From Acidobacteriota bacterium (GTDB taxonomy: Bacteria > Acidobacteriota > Terriglobia > Versatilivoradales > Versatilivoraceae), in contig JAJDUG010000033.1 in assembly GCA_022826755.1 (NCBI GenBank), positions 62,001 through 126,000 of the forward strand: a stretch of DNA of 64,000 nt, given 5' to 3'. Both the position numbers and the translations under genes were made by a program. Shown piece after piece: positions 1 through 8,013 of this stretch. The notes under the pieces are model-generated. The model had not been told where the DNA came from. It saw only the letters and a program-made list of their open reading frames with translations, and ran no database searches. Numbering within the stretch: position 1 is the first letter of the stretch; each line of letters opens with the position of its first letter.

Positions 1-65
1 AAGAGGCCCTGAAGGAGGCCGTGGAGGTGATTGCGGAGGTCCTGGAGCAGGAGTTGAGTTCATGA
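1..65 (+). CDS. 3' end of an unidentified upstream gene (partial)
   Basis: The frame that starts at base 3 reads EALKEAVEVIAEVLEQELSS and stops with TGA at 63-65. The stop overlaps the ATG of the next gene (ATGA, 62-65), the usual sign of translational coupling. The tail is a short amphipathic helix, as seen at the C-terminus of many fold-type I aminotransferases, but twenty residues are too few to name the family. The rest of the gene lies outside the window. Confidence 0.6.
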   Translation, partial: EALKEAVEVIAEVLEQELSS

Positions 66-832
66 CAGGGCGCTTGACCGTGGACCTGGAAGGACGCACT
101 GCCCTGGTGACCGGCGGCGGCACGGGAATCGGCCGGGCCATCTCGCTGGGCCTGGCCCGTTGCGGCGCCCGGGTGGTGGTGAACTATTCCCGCAGCGCCG
201 CGGAGGCGGAGGCCACCGTGGAGGAAATTGCCGCCCAAGGGGGGCAGGCCTTGGCCCTTCGCGCCGACGTCACCGATGAGGACCAGGTCAGCCACGCCGT
301 GGCGACCGCGGTGCAGACTTACGGCGGGCTGGACATCCTGATGGCAAATGCCGGGGGGCCTACCGAGCGGTGCTCCACCGCCGACCTGTCCAGCCAGGAC
401 TGGGACGCCGGGTTGAACCTGAATTGCAAGTCGGTTTTCCTGTGCGTCAAGCACGCCGCGCCCCACCTGCCGGACGGCCGGGGACGGATCCTGATTACCT
501 CTTCCATCAGCGCCCGCAGCGGCGGCGGCCCCGGAACCATCACCTATACGGCCGCCAAGGGAGCCCTGAACAACCTGGTGCGGGGATGGGCCAAGGAGTT
601 CGCGCCGCGCGGCATCACCGTCAACGCCATCGCTCCCGGCATCATCCGGACCCGCATCCACCAGCAGCGGACCCCTCCCGAGGTCTACCGGGGACTGATC
701 CAGCGCGTCCCCTTGGGCCGAGACGGCCAGCCGGAAGACTGCGTGGGCGCGGCCCTCTTCCTGGCCAGCCAGGACGCCTCCTACATCACCGGACAGATCC
801 TGGAAGTCAACGGCGGAATGCTGATGCCGTAG
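62..832 (+). CDS. SDR family NAD(P)-dependent oxidoreductase
   Basis: A 256-residue classical short-chain dehydrogenase/reductase. The Rossmann cofactor motif TGGGTGIG is at residues 17-24, the NAG motif at 96-98, the catalytic serine pair in ITSSIS around 147-148, and the YxxxK pair is Y162 and K166. The C-terminal SYITGQILEVNGG is the usual end of FabG-like members. Such enzymes oxidise or reduce a hydroxyl/keto group using NAD(H) or NADP(H) in the cytosol; the substrate cannot be read from sequence. The start overlaps the stop of the preceding gene (ATGA), so the two are probably one transcript. The acyl-carrier-protein reductase FabG is encoded separately at 52765, so this copy is more likely catabolic. 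The family is certain and the substrate unknown. Confidence 0.93.
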   Translation: MTGRLTVDLEGRTALVTGGGTGIGRAISLGLARCGARVVVNYSRSAAEAEATVEEIAAQGGQALALRADVTDEDQVSHAVATAVQTYGGLDILMANAGGPTERCSTADLSSQDWDAGLNLNCKSVFLCVKHAAPHLPDGRGRILITSSISARSGGGPGTITYTAAKGALNNLVRGWAKEFAPRGITVNAIAPGIIRTRIHQQRTPPEVYRGLIQRVPLGRDGQPEDCVGAALFLASQDASYITGQILEVNGGMLMP

Positions 833-840
833 AGCCGGGC

Positions 841-870
841 TGACCACTGATCACTGACCACTATCCACTG
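841..870. repeat. Short tandem array of 7-bp repeats
   Basis: Four consecutive heptamers read TGACCAC, TGATCAC, TGACCAC, TATCCAC, starting just after the SDR gene and running into the 3' end of the convergent nitrilase-family gene. The same 7-bp periodicity recurs in the larger elements at 49799-49943 and 52511-52690. No function is visible. Confidence 0.7.
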
Positions 871-1751
871 CCTTTTACCAACTCTCCGAACAGCTCGGGG
901 CGTCTCTGGCGCAGGGTGTAGTTGGGTTGGCTGCGGGCTTCCCAGAGCTTCTCGGGCAGCAGATCGGCGACCACCATCTCCTCCTCGATCTTCTCGAATG
1001 AGGTTCTGGCAGTGACCTCGCCCAGCGGGTCCACCACGATGCAGCCGCCGGCATGGTTGGGTTGATTGGGGCTGTCCTCGGGGTAGGTGTCGACGATGCC
1101 GGCTCGTCCGGCCTGATTGCAGAGCACGGTGAAGCAACTGTTTTCGTAGGCCCGGGCGGAAGCAATCATGCGGAAGTAGCTGCCCGAATAGGCGGCCGCC
1201 TCTCTCTCCGATTCCGGATCGTCGGTCCATGTCTTGAGCCGGGCGGCATGGGGCATGAGAAGCACGTCCGCTCCCTTCAGAGCCAGAATCCGAGGGACCT
1301 CGGGAAGGGAGTTGTCGTAGCAGATGATGGTTCCCACCCGGCATTTGCCGATATCGAAGACGGGCATCTCCGAGCCGCCCTCGTAGTGGATGACCTCGTC
1401 CCGGGAGAGGTGGATCTTTCTCTGGGCCCCGATGTAGCCCTGCGGGCCCACCAGCACCTGGGTGTTGTAGACGATATCCCGTTCCTTTTCGCTGAGGCCC
1501 ACGCTGAGATACAGATCCAGGGTCCGGGCCAGCAGGCAGAGATGGTCGACGCTGCGCCCGTCGGGTACGGCCTCGGCGGCGTACCAGGTATTGGGATCGT
1601 TGTGGCCGTGCACCACCAGTTCGGGGAAAAGGACCAGGTCGGCCCCCGAGTCCTTGGCGCGGGCCGCCCACTGGTCGATGGCGCGCAGATTATCGTCCGG
1701 CTGGCCCAGCAGCCCGTTCATGGCCACCGCCGCAATTTTCAGTGCTTGCAT
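861..1751 (-). CDS. Nitrilase/carbon-nitrogen hydrolase family protein
   Basis: A 296-residue member of the carbon-nitrogen hydrolase superfamily. The Glu-Lys-Cys triad is visible: E44 in LFPEL, K112 in QRKIHLS, and C144 in IICYDNSLPE. These enzymes cleave amide or nitrile C-N bonds through a cysteine thioester in the cytosol. The residues around the cysteine are closer to amidase/N-carbamoylase branches than to true nitrilases, but the exact substrate is not determinable. The length is normal for a single-domain member. It is convergent with the SDR gene and followed on the same strand by an aldo/keto reductase, which suggests a small-molecule catabolic neighbourhood. An ATG start at 1749-1751 is used. 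Confidence 0.9.
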   Translation of the reverse strand: MQALKIAAVAMNGLLGQPDDNLRAIDQWAARAKDSGADLVLFPELVVHGHNDPNTWYAAEAVPDGRSVDHLCLLARTLDLYLSVGLSEKERDIVYNTQVLVGPQGYIGAQRKIHLSRDEVIHYEGGSEMPVFDIGKCRVGTIICYDNSLPEVPRILALKGADVLLMPHAARLKTWTDDPESEREAAAYSGSYFRMIASARAYENSCFTVLCNQAGRAGIVDTYPEDSPNQPNHAGGCIVVDPLGEVTARTSFEKIEEEMVVADLLPEKLWEARSQPNYTLRQRRPELFGELVKGSG

Positions 1752-1884
1752 GGGAACTGATCTCCAATGGCGTGGGCCCGGCTCACGCCCACGGCTAAGT
1801 GCTGTTGCCGCCGTCGCGGCTTGGTGGAACCCCCGGGCCGGCGCCCGGGGACTGATTCTCAGGAGTCCTTGTTCCCGCCCGACC

Positions 1885-2895
1885 CTACTGCCAGGCTCTT
1901 AGCTTGGGCGCTCCGAAGTTCCACCGCAGGTCCATGGCCAGCGGGAAGAGCTCGTCGATCTTGTCCAGGTGCTCCTGGGGGATTTCCACCTCGGCCCCGC
2001 GGATCGAGCTTTCGAGCTGGGCCTGGTTGCGCATGCCCAGGATCACCGAGCTGATCTCGGGATGCCTCAAGGCCCAGCCGATGGAGTATTCGGCCAAGGT
2101 CACGCCCAGTTCGGCCGCCAGGCCCTTGACGACTTCGATCCTCTCCCAGATGGGGTCGGAAAGCGGACGCATCCAGCCCGGCGCTTCCGCCAGTCGGCTG
2201 CCGGCGGGAGTCTCTCCAGGCCGGTACTTGCCGCTCAGCCAGCCGCCGTGAAGCACCTGGTAGGGGGTGATGCCGACCCCGAACTTCTTGCAGAAACCGA
2301 TTTCGGAGATTTCGATGTCGCGGCGCAGCATGCTGTAGGGCGGTTCGTAGGCGATGAGCCGTTCCAGGGAGTTGCGGTCGCTCAGCCAGAGCAGTTCGCA
2401 CATCTGCCAGGCCAGGTAGTTGGAGACGCCGAAGTAGCGGATCTTGCCCTGTTTCACGAACAGGTCCAGGGTGCGCAGGCTCTCTTCGAAGGGGGTCTCC
2501 AGGTCGGGCCAGTGGAGCATCAGGATGTCCACGCAGTCGGTCTGGAGTCGCCGCAGGCAGCTCTCCAGCGTGTTCTGGAGATGAATTCTGGACCCGCCTT
2601 GCTGGTGGGGACCGGGACCCAGAGCGTTGGCGATCTTGGTCAACAGCACCACCTGGTCACGCTTGCCCTTGAGTATCCTTCCCAGGTACTCCTCGGCCAC
2701 GCCCCCCGGAGTTCCGACGCTGCGGTCGTAGCCCTCGTAGGAGCTGGCCGTGTCGATGAGGGTGACGCCCCGGTCGACGGCCTGGTGTATCAAGCGGGTG
2801 GCTTCCTGCTCCGTGGTCGGGTTCCCGAACAGCATGGTCCCGAAGCAGATGGGCGAAACCGAGACGCCGCTGGCCCCCAGTCTTCTAAGTTTCAT
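1885..2895 (-). CDS. Aldo/keto reductase
   Basis: A 336-residue TIM-barrel aldo/keto reductase. The catalytic tetrad can be placed as D48, Y53, K87 and H128 (in LMLHWPD). The NADPH-binding end of the barrel carries the usual late motif with SSVILGMRN. It resembles the YghZ/L-glyceraldehyde 3-phosphate reductase and voltage-gated K-channel beta-subunit-like branch (FGTMLFG start, GKIRYFGVSN, GWLSGKY). It would reduce aldehydes or sugars with NADPH in the cytosol. It is 133 bp upstream of the nitrilase-family gene on the same strand, so co-transcription is possible. The oriented intergenic region up to 3061 separates it from a divergently transcribed sugar-related fusion gene. Confidence 0.92.
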   Translation of the reverse strand: MKLRRLGASGVSVSPICFGTMLFGNPTTEQEATRLIHQAVDRGVTLIDTASSYEGYDRSVGTPGGVAEEYLGRILKGKRDQVVLLTKIANALGPGPHQQGGSRIHLQNTLESCLRRLQTDCVDILMLHWPDLETPFEESLRTLDLFVKQGKIRYFGVSNYLAWQMCELLWLSDRNSLERLIAYEPPYSMLRRDIEISEIGFCKKFGVGITPYQVLHGGWLSGKYRPGETPAGSRLAEAPGWMRPLSDPIWERIEVVKGLAAELGVTLAEYSIGWALRHPEISSVILGMRNQAQLESSIRGAEVEIPQEHLDKIDELFPLAMDLRWNFGAPKLRAWQ

Positions 2896-3060
2896 GGTCG
2901 ACTCCCAAAGTGGATGCTCGAGTGACGCAGACGGCCTGTCTTAGGATGAAGGACCGGCCGGATGGGATCCCGCCGCGCGGCCGGTTGACACTCGCATGCG
3001 GAGCCACTCATTATTGATGTTGCCCGGAGTCAAGTCAAGGCGGGCCGGTGGGCAAGGGTC

Positions 3061-4947
3061 ATGGAAAGCTTGTCGATTGCGATCGCGGGATGCGGCAGCT
3101 TCGGGCAGCATATGGCGGACCTTCTCGAAAGGCTGCCCGGCCTGAACATTGCCGCCGTCTGCGATCCGGATGCGGAGAAATCCCTGTCCCTGTCCCGGGA
3201 GGTCGGGGTCCCGTCCTACGCCTCGTTCCAGCGTTGTCTGGAAGAGAGCGAGGCCACTTCGGTGGCCCTGTTCACACCCAACCACCTGCACGCCCCCATG
3301 GCCATTGCGGCTGCCGAAGCCGGCAAGCACATCTTCTGCGAAAAGCCCATGGCCATGAACGTGGCCGAATGCTACGCCATGATCGAGGCAGCCGAGGCCA
3401 ACGGGGTGAAGCTGATGGTGGGCCACAAGCGGCGCCTGCGTCCCCAGTACGTCAAAATGGCCGAGATCGTGCGCGGCCAGCGCTACGGCAGGCCCCTGGC
3501 GGTTCAGGTCAACGGGTTCTATGGCCGTGAGCTCTGGGACTGGTGGACGCGAAGAGCGTCGGGTGGGGGTCTGCTGTTTCACGCGGGGGTCCACGACCTG
3601 GATTTCCTGCGGTACGCCTGCGGGGAAGTCGGGACCGTCTTTGCGCGAAGCCCGGTCAAGACCGACCACGGCACCGATTTCGAGGACGCCCTGGCGCTGC
3701 TGATTCAGTTCGAATCGGGCACGGTGGCCACCCTGCAGGTCAGTCCTTTCTCGCCCCAACGGACCTTCCGCCAGGCTTTTGGCGTCCACTTCGTCCTGGA
3801 GCGGGGAGACCTCATCTATGACCCGGCGGAGACGACGGTGACCGTGCAGGGTCGAGGGGAGTCTCCGCAACGGTTCCGATTCGACAACCAGGCCGGCTTT
3901 GAACAGGCCTACCGCACCGAGCTGGAGAGCTTTGCCGCCTGGGTACTTCGGGATGCCGAGCCGGTGCTGACCGGTTGGGACGGATTGCGCTGCGTCGAGA
4001 TCATGGAGGCGGCCCAACTCTCGGCCTACAGCGGCAGGCAGGTGCAGCTTCCCCTCCCACGAAGCCAGGCCCGGCGGGAGTGGTTGGGGAGGCCTGCCCT
4101 GACTCGGGAAATGGCGGAGCCGACGCTCTTCGCTCGGGGCCTCTCCATGGCCGAGGGACCGGCCTTCGACCGGCAGGGTCACCTGTTTGTGGCCAATTGC
4201 CGGGCCCGGCATCTCTCCAGGATTTCCCCCGGCGGGGAAGTCAGCCGCTTCCTCTCCACGGGAGGGAAGCCTCAGGGGGTGGTGGTCGCGCCCGAAGGAC
4301 ACCTGTTCATCAGCGACAATCAGAAACGCATGATCTTTAGGGCCGATGCCGGTGGGGGGCTGGAAGAGTTCTGCGGCAGCTACCGGGACGGCAGCCGGCT
4401 GCGGGGTCCCAATGAGATCGCCCTGGGGCCCGATGGAGGGATCTACTTCACCGACCCCGGCAAGGCCTGGCGCGGCCGGCCGGAGGGGGCCCTCTCCCGG
4501 GTGGATGGGATGGGTCGGGCCGAGTTGCTGGCGGAGGGCCTGGAGTTCACCAATGGATTGGACTTCACCCCCGACGGAAGGGAGATCCGTGTGGTGGAAA
4601 CCACCACCGGGAAAGTGCTGCGGGCGGCGTTGGCTGCCGACGGAACCCTGGCCGAACCCCTGCGCGAATTCGTTCGCTTCGAGGGCAGCGTCGGACCCGA
4701 CGGGATCCGCTTCGCCGCCAGCGGCAACCTCTACGTCACCCTATTCGGGCGGGGCCAGGTGGCGGTGGTGAGCCCGGAAGGCCAAGTGATCGACCGCCTG
4801 CGGGTTCCGGGCCTGTTCCCGACCAACGTCATCTTCCTGGGGCGTTCCCTGCTGGTCTGCGAAGGCCAGACGGGGGCCATCTGGAAGCTGGAGGTGGGAG
4901 AGGAGGGGGTTCCCACCTACTCCCAGAGGGTGTGGCAGAAGCGCTGA
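3061..4947 (+). CDS. Fusion protein: Gfo/Idh/MocA oxidoreductase + SMP-30/gluconolactonase
   Basis: 628 residues containing two complete domains. Residues 1 to about 340 form a Gfo/Idh/MocA dehydrogenase, with the nucleotide motif AGCGSFG near residue 9 and the EKPM catalytic-lysine motif near residue 95. Residues about 350-628 form a six-bladed SMP-30/gluconolactonase/LRE-like propeller. Its metal-site motifs AEGPAF, GPNEIAL, TNGLDF and PDGIRF occur in the order expected for the Glu, Asn, Asn and Asp ligands. A sugar oxidised by the first half to a lactone could be hydrolysed by the second, giving two consecutive steps in one chain; that pathway is inference. There is no stop or frameshift between the domains. 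The start codon is the ATG after a purine-rich GGGCAAGGG. Divergent from the aldo/keto reductase. Confidence 0.9.
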   Translation: MESLSIAIAGCGSFGQHMADLLERLPGLNIAAVCDPDAEKSLSLSREVGVPSYASFQRCLEESEATSVALFTPNHLHAPMAIAAAEAGKHIFCEKPMAMNVAECYAMIEAAEANGVKLMVGHKRRLRPQYVKMAEIVRGQRYGRPLAVQVNGFYGRELWDWWTRRASGGGLLFHAGVHDLDFLRYACGEVGTVFARSPVKTDHGTDFEDALALLIQFESGTVATLQVSPFSPQRTFRQAFGVHFVLERGDLIYDPAETTVTVQGRGESPQRFRFDNQAGFEQAYRTELESFAAWVLRDAEPVLTGWDGLRCVEIMEAAQLSAYSGRQVQLPLPRSQARREWLGRPALTREMAEPTLFARGLSMAEGPAFDRQGHLFVANCRARHLSRISPGGEVSRFLSTGGKPQGVVVAPEGHLFISDNQKRMIFRADAGGGLEEFCGSYRDGSRLRGPNEIALGPDGGIYFTDPGKAWRGRPEGALSRVDGMGRAELLAEGLEFTNGLDFTPDGREIRVVETTTGKVLRAALAADGTLAEPLREFVRFEGSVGPDGIRFAASGNLYVTLFGRGQVAVVSPEGQVIDRLRVPGLFPTNVIFLGRSLLVCEGQTGAIWKLEVGEEGVPTYSQRVWQKR

Positions 4948-5066
4948 AGCGCCATCAGGCCCTGGATGAGCGACAGGGACCAAAACGGAATTTCAGCCAA
5001 GTAAAGCCTCTGCCCTGGTGGAAGATCATTCGAGGAAGAAACTGGCGATCGTTTTTAAAGACGAAC

Positions 5067-5096
5067 CACGAATGAACACGAATAGACACGAATACC
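5067..5096. repeat. 10-bp tandem repeat (CACGAATnnn x3)
   Basis: Three adjacent units read CACGAATGAA, CACGAATAGA and CACGAATACC. Arrays of this CACGAA type are common junk-like intergenic sequences in several phyla; no function is evident. Confidence 0.75.
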
Positions 5097-5137
5097 GATG
5101 GACCTCCTTTGGCGCGACAACGTCAAGGGATGAAGCC

Positions 5138-5166
5138 CCCCGGGAGCGCGGGCGTTCCGCCCGCAC
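5138..5166 (+). repeat. Dispersed CG hairpin repeat, copy 1
   Basis: The core CCCGGGAGCGCGGGCG followed by TTCCGCCCGCA can fold as GCGGGCG pairing with CGCCCGC-like bases. The same core occurs at 26161 in this orientation, and inverted at 5481, 59425 and 61441. Confidence 0.8.
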
Positions 5167-5263
5167 CATTCCGGGCACAGCCCCGCCCATCTCCGCTACC
5201 TGGATCGAACGGCAACGGCGCCGGGGAACCGACATTTTTTGAACATCGATGCAGCCTGGATTC

Positions 5264-5443
5264 GAGTCGAGCGGCGAAGCCGCGGCAGCACTTCGCCTCG
5301 CTGGTGAAGCTGGAGGTTCCTTGGGGCCTCCCCGTTCGGCAAAAAAAGCAACGTCCCCTTGGGAACGGCAGCGTAAGCCCATGGGAAAGGGTTGGCGCGA
5401 GAGTCGAGCCGCGTAGGCGGCGACAGCACCTGCCCTCGGGTGC
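5264..5443 (+). repeat. Pair of direct repeats headed GAGTCGAGC
   Basis: Copy one starts at 5264 and copy two at 5401. Both begin GAGTCGAGC, continue with a GC-rich stem-like stretch (GGCGAAGCCGC versus CGCGTAGGCGG), then share GCAGCAC or ACAGCAC and a TCGCCTCG- or TGCCCTCG-like end. The variation in the stem-like stretch looks like paired substitutions, which would keep a hairpin. Whether this is a structured RNA or only a repeat cannot be decided here. Confidence 0.5.
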
Positions 5444-5480
5444 AAGCCCGAAGGCGGTGGCGGAAGCATCGGAAGGAAGA

Positions 5481-5512
5481 GGATGCGGGCGGGACGCCCG
5501 CGCTCCCGGGGG
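5481..5512 (-). repeat. Dispersed CG hairpin repeat, copy 2
   Basis: Reads GGATGCGGGCGGGACGCCCG followed by CGCTCCCGGG, the inverse orientation of copy 1. GCGGGCG and CGCCCGC form the stem. Confidence 0.8.
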
Positions 5513-5546
5513 GCACGACCCTTCCCGGTAACAACTCCTGCACCCT

Positions 5547-5567
5547 CCCGAATTTTACAAAAGGCTC
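5547..5567 (-). repeat. GAGCCTTTTGCAAAA-type repeat, copy 1
   Basis: On the minus strand this reads AGAGCCTTTTGTAAAATTCGG. It is related to the copies near 13457 and 15078. Confidence 0.6.
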
Positions 5568-5903
5568 TATTGAACATGGATATACAGGATGCACAGGATC
5601 ATCAGGACGAGACGCTGTTGCACTGGAAGTTGACTCGCTCGATGATCCGATGAGCCTTCGAGGACATCCACTCCCGTCTTTCTTGGTAATCCTTCTCGGG
5701 CCCCTTTCGAGTCTTCTCCAACCCTCCGGAGTCCCCTGGCGGATTCATCCTGTACCCACGAAACCGATGCTTCAGCGCCCTTGGTGGAAATCTCTTCCCC
5801 CTGCCCGACCCTTGGCGGATACCTCTTGACTTTCCTCCAACCCCTTGGTGGCCCTTCGTCTTTCTTCGTGTGCCTTCGTGGATCACTCTTTTTTGTTGTT
5901 GCT

Positions 5904-6998
5904 TCAGGAGGAGCCGGTTCTCAGGAACGCCTGCAGGGCCTCCTTGCTCATTCCGGAGATTCCCAGTCGATCCACGCCGCGGCCCTCTTTCCAGGCGTCG
6001 AAGCCCATGACGATGGATCCGATGTCGACCAGGCTTCGCATGGTGGGTGTCGGCACCCCGTAGTGGCTTCCCACCGATGACCAGGCGCCCAGGCCGTAGG
6101 GGATGTCTTCGGTCAGCCAGCGGCTCTCCAGGGTCCCGGGGGCCTTCAGGCGGGTCAGCATCCAGCTTCCGTTGATGGCGGCCCACAAATCCCCCCGGGG
6201 TCCGAAGCCGGCCTGGTGGAAGGCCTCCTCCACGGGACAGAGGTCGTAGCCCAGGGCCCCGGCCACCGCGCGGCGCTCCTCATCCACCTGCTGAATGACC
6301 TTGACCACCGAGGGCGTGACGCCCTCCTCATAGAAGTAGAAATCGCCCTTGGAGTATTCCACTCTCCCGGCATTGAGGAGGACTCCGGCGGGATGGACCA
6401 CGGGATTCATGGCGGCCAGACCGCAGGCCATGACATCGGGATAGGTCTGCATGCCGGGAAAGAGCGGCTCCAGCGCCTCCCGCACCCTGGCGGTTTCCGA
6501 TGCCGGCAGCACGCCCAGCCCCAGGCCGCTCACCACCCCCCAGATGGTGGCCGTGTCGGGCGCCGTCTTGCGGCAGACATAAGGCGCGGTGTCCACCTCG
6601 GCCAGGGTGGCCTGGGCTGCTCCCCGGAGTCGCAGGATCTGCGACCATTCCAGCGCGCCCAGGGTGCCCGGCATCAGCACCACCGTGTGGCGGGGGGTGA
6701 GGTGGGGAGCGCAGACTTCCGCGAAGGGCTTGTGGGCGTAGGCCGGGACGATCAGGAGAACCAGCTCGGAAGCCGCCAGCGCTTCCTCGATGTCGGTGGT
6801 CAGACACCGGATCCTGGCGGGACCCTGGCCATATTCCCCCAACAGGTGGATGGTGCTCGACTCGCGGACGGGATCCAGGGAAGCCTCAAAGCCCTCGATC
6901 TCGAACAGGGTGACCTCGAACCCGCGCAGGGTGAGGCTGGCGGCGGTCGAGAAGGCGGTGTTGCCTCCTCCCAGGATGGTGACGGATGCCTGTGGCAT
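5904..6998 (-). CDS. NAD/NADP octopine/nopaline dehydrogenase family protein
   Basis: 364 residues. The N-terminal Rossmann motif ILGGGNTAF is at residues 8-16. The C-terminal all-helical opine dehydrogenase domain contains MNPVVHPAGVLLN with the likely catalytic H202 and the following GDFYFYEEG segment. The family reductively condenses an amino acid with a keto acid, or catalyses the reverse reaction, using NAD(P)H. The start at 6998 is chosen because GCGAGGTCC sits just upstream as a ribosome binding site. The longer frame to 7064 runs through a dispersed repeat (7034-7090). The substrates are unknown. The gene is isolated between repeat-rich regions, so context does not help. Confidence 0.85.
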   Translation of the reverse strand: MPQASVTILGGGNTAFSTAASLTLRGFEVTLFEIEGFEASLDPVRESSTIHLLGEYGQGPARIRCLTTDIEEALAASELVLLIVPAYAHKPFAEVCAPHLTPRHTVVLMPGTLGALEWSQILRLRGAAQATLAEVDTAPYVCRKTAPDTATIWGVVSGLGLGVLPASETARVREALEPLFPGMQTYPDVMACGLAAMNPVVHPAGVLLNAGRVEYSKGDFYFYEEGVTPSVVKVIQQVDEERRAVAGALGYDLCPVEEAFHQAGFGPRGDLWAAINGSWMLTRLKAPGTLESRWLTEDIPYGLGAWSSVGSHYGVPTPTMRSLVDIGSIVMGFDAWKEGRGVDRLGISGMSKEALQAFLRTGSS

Positions 6999-7033
6999 GG
7001 GATGGACCTCGCTGTCCTTTCGCAGTAGAAAAT

Positions 7034-7090
7034 CACTCCCACCTTGAGGGGGAGTCGCCCACAAGGCGAAGGCCGATGCGGTGGGGGGTG
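7034..7090 (+). repeat. Dispersed CTCCCnCCTTGAGGGGGAG element, copy 1
   Basis: Begins with an inverted repeat (CTCCCACCTTGAGGGGGAG), then GTCGCCC, then GGCGAAGGCCGATGCGGTGG. The same order of blocks is found at 55347 and, on the other strand, at 48471. This copy lacks the AGCCGAGCCGAAT segment present in the other two. Confidence 0.75.
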
Positions 7091-7142
7091 GACGCCGACC
7101 TGCCGGACTGCAATCCGCGGCCTCTGCCGTCCCGCACGCTCC

Positions 7143-7973
7143 TCAGGGGGCGTGGCCGTGTTCCCGCAGGAACCCGTCGATCAGCCGGCGGGCGATGCTG
7201 GCGGGGGAGGGGAGCCCGGGCAGGTCGGGTGGACGGCACCAGAGGGCATCCTCCAGCTCCTCCGGGTCCATCTTCAGCTCGCCTCCGGCGTATTCCGCCC
7301 GAAAGCCCAGCATCAACGAATGAGGGAAGGGCCAGGGCTGGCTGGCCACGTAGCGGATGTTTCTGACCCGAAGGCCCACCTCTTCGGCGATTTCCCGTTC
7401 AACCGCCTCCTCCAGGGTTTCTCCCGGCTCGACAAAGCCGGCCAGAACGCTGTACACGCCGGCCGGAAAATGGGGAGATCGGCTCAGGAGCAGCTCTTCC
7501 CCTCGGGCGATGAGCACAATGACAGCCGGAGACAGGCGGGGGAAACTTTCCAGTCCGCACTGCGGACAGGTCCGCGACCGGTCCCGCTCGTGAGCGACCG
7601 TGGCCGCACCGCATCGACCGCAGAACTGGTGGTTGCGGTCCCAGTCCACGATCTGCTTGGCGCGGCCCGCCAGGGCGAAGAGCCGGTCTCCCAGGGAGGG
7701 ATAGAGGGCGCGCAGGTTGTCGAAGGCCATTCCGGAAGCCGGCCGGCTCTCCTGGTGCAATTCCGCCGAGAAACAGTGTCTGCCGTCCAGCACGCCCAGA
7801 TACTGACTTCGCAGGCAGCGCAGGCTCAGGTCCTGGGGGTGGCGCAGCAGGGGAATGGAAGGCGAGCCGTTGCGGACCCGGACCAGCAGGAGCTCTCCAC
7901 GGAAGGCGAACCACCAGGCGGGAGCCGGAAGGTTCTCGGGAGGCGTGACGGCAGGCAGGAAAGAGTCGGGCAT
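7143..7973 (-). CDS. nudC: NADH pyrophosphatase (NAD(+) diphosphatase) NudC-like
   Basis: 276 residues from the ATG at 7971-7973. Features in order are an N-terminal NUDIX-like domain, a zinc ribbon with CGRCG and CPQCG, a Nudix box (GETLEEAVEREIAEEVGL, with the EE pair), and the NudC-specific SQPWPFPHS sequence just after it. The enzyme hydrolyses NAD(H) to NMN(H) and AMP, and in other bacteria removes NAD caps from RNA 5' ends. The longer frame to 8090 would overlap the upstream gene by 77 bp and adds proline/arginine-rich sequence unlike the family, so the internal start is preferred. It lies 40 bp downstream of the sialidase-like gene on the same strand. Confidence 0.88.
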   Translation of the reverse strand: MPDSFLPAVTPPENLPAPAWWFAFRGELLLVRVRNGSPSIPLLRHPQDLSLRCLRSQYLGVLDGRHCFSAELHQESRPASGMAFDNLRALYPSLGDRLFALAGRAKQIVDWDRNHQFCGRCGAATVAHERDRSRTCPQCGLESFPRLSPAVIVLIARGEELLLSRSPHFPAGVYSVLAGFVEPGETLEEAVEREIAEEVGLRVRNIRYVASQPWPFPHSLMLGFRAEYAGGELKMDPEELEDALWCRPPDLPGLPSPASIARRLIDGFLREHGHAP

Positions 7974-8013
7974 TGGTTCTGGAAGACTTCCCGGCAGCGG
8001 TTCCCGGCGCGCC

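Larger units (their letters stand above)
4948..5903. other. Long repeat-rich intergenic region
   Basis: About 955 bp without a convincing gene. It holds a 10-bp tandem repeat (5067-5096), two oppositely oriented copies of the CG hairpin repeat (5138, 5481), two copies of a GAGTCGAGC-headed repeat (5264, 5401) and one copy of the TTTTACAAAAGGCTC repeat (near 5550). It also has fragments such as CTTCGTGTGCCTTCGTGGAT near 5858-5882 that look like degenerate relatives of the first array. Open frames here have the composition of the repeats and no domain signature. Confidence 0.7.
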
